Source: an uncultured Pelagibacteraceae bacterium
GTDB taxonomy: Bacteria > Pseudomonadota > Alphaproteobacteria > Pelagibacterales > Pelagibacteraceae
DNA length: 32,287 nucleotides
Assembly: GCA_902625035.1 (NCBI GenBank)
Contig: CACNZK010000012.1
Location: 1-32,287 of the forward strand
Reading direction: 5' to 3'
The notes beneath the pieces are model-generated. The model saw only the letters and a program-made list of their open reading frames with translations. It was not told the origin of the DNA and searched no databases. Of this stretch, positions 30,749 through 32,287 are shown piece after piece (position 1 is the first letter of the stretch; each line of letters opens with the position of its first letter). A program made the position numbers and the translations under genes.

Positions 30749-31948
30749 ATGAGTAACTTGAATAATAAAAAAATCTTATTAATAATTTGTGGAGGTATAG
30801 CCGCATATAAAAGTCTTGAATTAATCAGGCTTTTAAAAAAAGATGGTGTAAGTATAAAAACAATTCTTACTAAAAGTGGTGCTGAATTTGTTACGCCTCT
30901 TTCAATTACTTCGCTATCTCAATCTAAAGTTTATCAGGATCTTTTTAGTGTAGAAAATGAAGCAGAAATGGATCACATTAGTCTTTCAAGATGGGCAGAC
31001 CTCATTTTAATTGCACCTGCAACAGCTAATACAATATCTAAACTTGCTAACGGAAATTCAGACGATTTAGCATCTACTGTTGCTCTTGCTTCAAATAAAA
31101 AAATTTTTATTGCTCCTGCGATGAATGTAAGAATGTGGGAACATCAGTCAACTAAACAAAATATAACAAAACTTAAAAACTATAAATATGAATTAATTGG
31201 TCCTGAAATTGGAGATATGGCATGTGGAGAATATGGTGAAGGTAAAATGTCAGAACCAAAACAGATAATAAATGAGCTTAAAACTTATTTCCAAAATTTA
31301 AAACTAAAAAATAAATTAAAGGCAATCGTAACTGCAGGACCAACCAAAGAGTACATTGATCCGGTAAGATATATATCAAATAAATCAAGTGGTAAGCAAG
31401 GTTATGAAATTGCAAAATCATTATCAAAAAAGGGTTTTGACACAACTTTAATTTCAGGACCAACAAATTTAGAAATAAATAACGATATTAATTTGATCAA
31501 GGTTGAAACTGCTGAAGAAATGTTTCAATCAACACTAAAAAGTTTACCAGCCGATGTTGCGATATTTTCAGCAGCAGTTTGCGACTATAAAGTAAAAAAA
31601 GCCTCAAACATAAAGTTAAAAAAACAAGATGAAATAAATTTAGAATTGGAGAAGAATGTAGATATTCTTGACTATGTTTCCAATCACAATTCCTTAAGAC
31701 CAAAACTTGTGGTAGGCTTTGCAGCTGAAACGAATAATTTAGAAAACTATGCTAATAAAAAACTAAGTGAAAAAAACTGTGACTGGATAGTTGCAAATGA
31801 TGTATCAAATGAGTCAATTGGTTTTGACTCAGATTTTAATGAGGTATCAATTTTTTATAAAGATAAAAAAATAGACAGACTTAAATATAAATCTAAGTCA
31901 GAAATTTCAGACGAATTAGTTGAAAAAATTATTAATCATTTAAACTAA
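30749..31948 (+). CDS. coaBC: Bifunctional phosphopantothenoylcysteine decarboxylase / phosphopantothenate-cysteine ligase
   Basis: Two steps of coenzyme A synthesis in one 399-residue protein. The N-terminal CoaC half (about 1-185) is an FMN flavoprotein: [10 protein letters not shown] (13-22), [10 protein letters not shown] with the catalytic His near 76, PAMN (123-126) and [11 protein letters not shown] with Cys159. The CoaB half starts near 188 with [27 protein letters not shown] and includes [10 protein letters not shown] and a KK-rich nucleotide site ([18 protein letters not shown]). It is 8 bases after ubiB and overlaps dut (TAATG). Both catalytic halves look complete. Confidence 0.96.
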   Translation: MSNLNNKKILLIICGGIAAYKSLELIRLLKKDGVSIKTILTKSGAEFVTPLSITSLSQSKVYQDLFSVENEAEMDHISLSRWADLILIAPATANTISKLANGNSDDLASTVALASNKKIFIAPAMNVRMWEHQSTKQNITKLKNYKYELIGPEIGDMACGEYGEGKMSEPKQIINELKTYFQNLKLKNKLKAIVTAGPTKEYIDPVRYISNKSSGKQGYEIAKSLSKKGFDTTLISGPTNLEINNDINLIKVETAEEMFQSTLKSLPADVAIFSAAVCDYKVKKASNIKLKKQDEINLELEKNVDILDYVSNHNSLRPKLVVGFAAETNNLENYANKKLSEKNCDWIVANDVSNESIGFDSDFNEVSIFYKDKKIDRLKYKSKSEISDELVEKIINHLN

Positions 31949-32287
31949 TGATTAAAGTTTTAGTAAAAAAATTAGAACCTTCTGTTAAATTACCGACGTA
32001 TAAAACTAATGGCGCATCTGGTATGGACCTGATGGCATACATAGATAAATCAATTGAATTAAAGCCAGGAGAATCTTGCCTAGTACCAACTGGATTATCA
32101 GTTGCATTTCCTAAAGAATATGAAATTCAGATCAGACCAAGGTCGGGATTAGCGGCAAAAAATAATATTAGTGTTTTAAATACACCGGGTACAATTGATA
32201 GTGATTATAGAGGAGAAATAAAAGTCATTTTATTTAATCATGGTAAAAAAAACTTTAAAATTAATAACAATGATAGAATTGCACAGA
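31948..32287 (+). CDS. dut: dUTP diphosphatase (deoxyuridine triphosphatase), C-terminus off the window
   Basis: The first 113 residues of trimeric dUTPase, which hydrolyses dUTP to dUMP and keeps uracil out of DNA. Motif 1 SGMDLMA, motif 2 RPRSGLA (63-69), motif 3 [13 protein letters not shown] (78-90, catalytic Asp84), and motif 4 NNNDRIAQ at the end of the window. The glycine-rich motif 5 lies beyond the edge. The frame is open to position 32287. The ATG shares TAATG with the coaBC stop, and the coaBC-dut order is a common bacterial one. Confidence 0.95.
   Translation, partial: MIKVLVKKLEPSVKLPTYKTNGASGMDLMAYIDKSIELKPGESCLVPTGLSVAFPKEYEIQIRPRSGLAAKNNISVLNTPGTIDSDYRGEIKVILFNHGKKNFKINNNDRIAQ

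Noticed and set aside
1..32287. CRISPR array, IS element, prophage or integrase
   Set aside because: No repeat-spacer pattern, transposase, terminal inverted repeats or phage genes were seen on either strand; the two tRNA genes have no duplicated 3' ends nearby that would suggest integration.

Overview
The window reads as a stretch of chromosome from a streamlined, very AT-rich marine alphaproteobacterium, most likely of the SAR11 / Pelagibacterales group. This is inferred from the base composition (A/T third positions, lysine/isoleucine/asparagine-rich proteins), the very short or negative intergenic distances, and alphaproteobacterial gene orders: mutM-rpsT-dnaA-dnaN, ubiE-ubiB-coaBC-dut, TlpA-like/argH/small lipoprotein/lysA, and Suv3-type helicase...fdxA-carD. 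No insertion sequence, prophage, CRISPR array or integrase is visible. It is core chromosome, not an island.

Layout. 1-2800 (minus): gltD then gltB (gltB cut by the window edge), glutamate synthase for ammonia assimilation, with a candidate operator upstream. 2984-4627: uppP (plus) converging on an EamA-type permease. 4636-8939 (minus): aceE-aceF of the pyruvate dehydrogenase complex; aceE carries an N-terminal lipoyl domain. 9152-10327 (minus): acetyl-CoA acetyltransferase. 10400-10999 (plus): tRNA-Arg(ACG), a possible tiny membrane peptide and a hotdog thioesterase. 11174-15197 (plus): Suv3-like RNA helicase, TerB-like protein, 7Fe ferredoxin, and a CarD-family regulator with a lysine-rich tail. 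15198-15534: a bidirectional terminator and a 25-residue, 76% basic peptide gene on the minus strand with its own promoter, leader hairpin and ribosome binding site. 15535-17324 (minus): tRNA-Leu(CAA) followed almost immediately by an acyl-CoA synthetase. 17383-18980 (plus): YqaA-like membrane protein, dsbB, coq7. 18983-20251 (minus): HNH endonuclease and an alpha/beta-hydrolase esterase. 20301-21010: HIG1-domain protein (plus) against a TlpA-like thioredoxin (minus). 21035-24481 (plus): argH, a 44-residue LptM-like lipoprotein, lysA, plsC. 24478-28434 (minus): mutM, rpsT, dnaA, dnaN in transcription order. 28468-32287 (plus): ubiE, ubiB, coaBC and dut (cut by the edge).

The genes are mostly housekeeping: glutamate, arginine and lysine synthesis, pyruvate to acetyl-CoA, ubiquinone synthesis (ubiE, ubiB, coq7), CoA synthesis, cell envelope (uppP, plsC, lptM), thiol oxidation (dsbB, TlpA-like) and replication initiation. 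Compaction is extreme: four start codons share the TAATG stop/start overlap, two share ATGA, and several convergent pairs overlap at their stops.

The items most worth a second look are the hyperbasic 25-residue peptide gene at 15258-15335, which has a full set of expression signals; the lipoyl-E1 fusion in aceE; the histone-H1-like tail on CarD; a palindrome placed as an activator site in front of gltDB; and compact promoters (rpsT, ubiE/mutM, argH) whose -10 boxes lie so close to the start codons that the mRNAs should be leaderless or nearly so.
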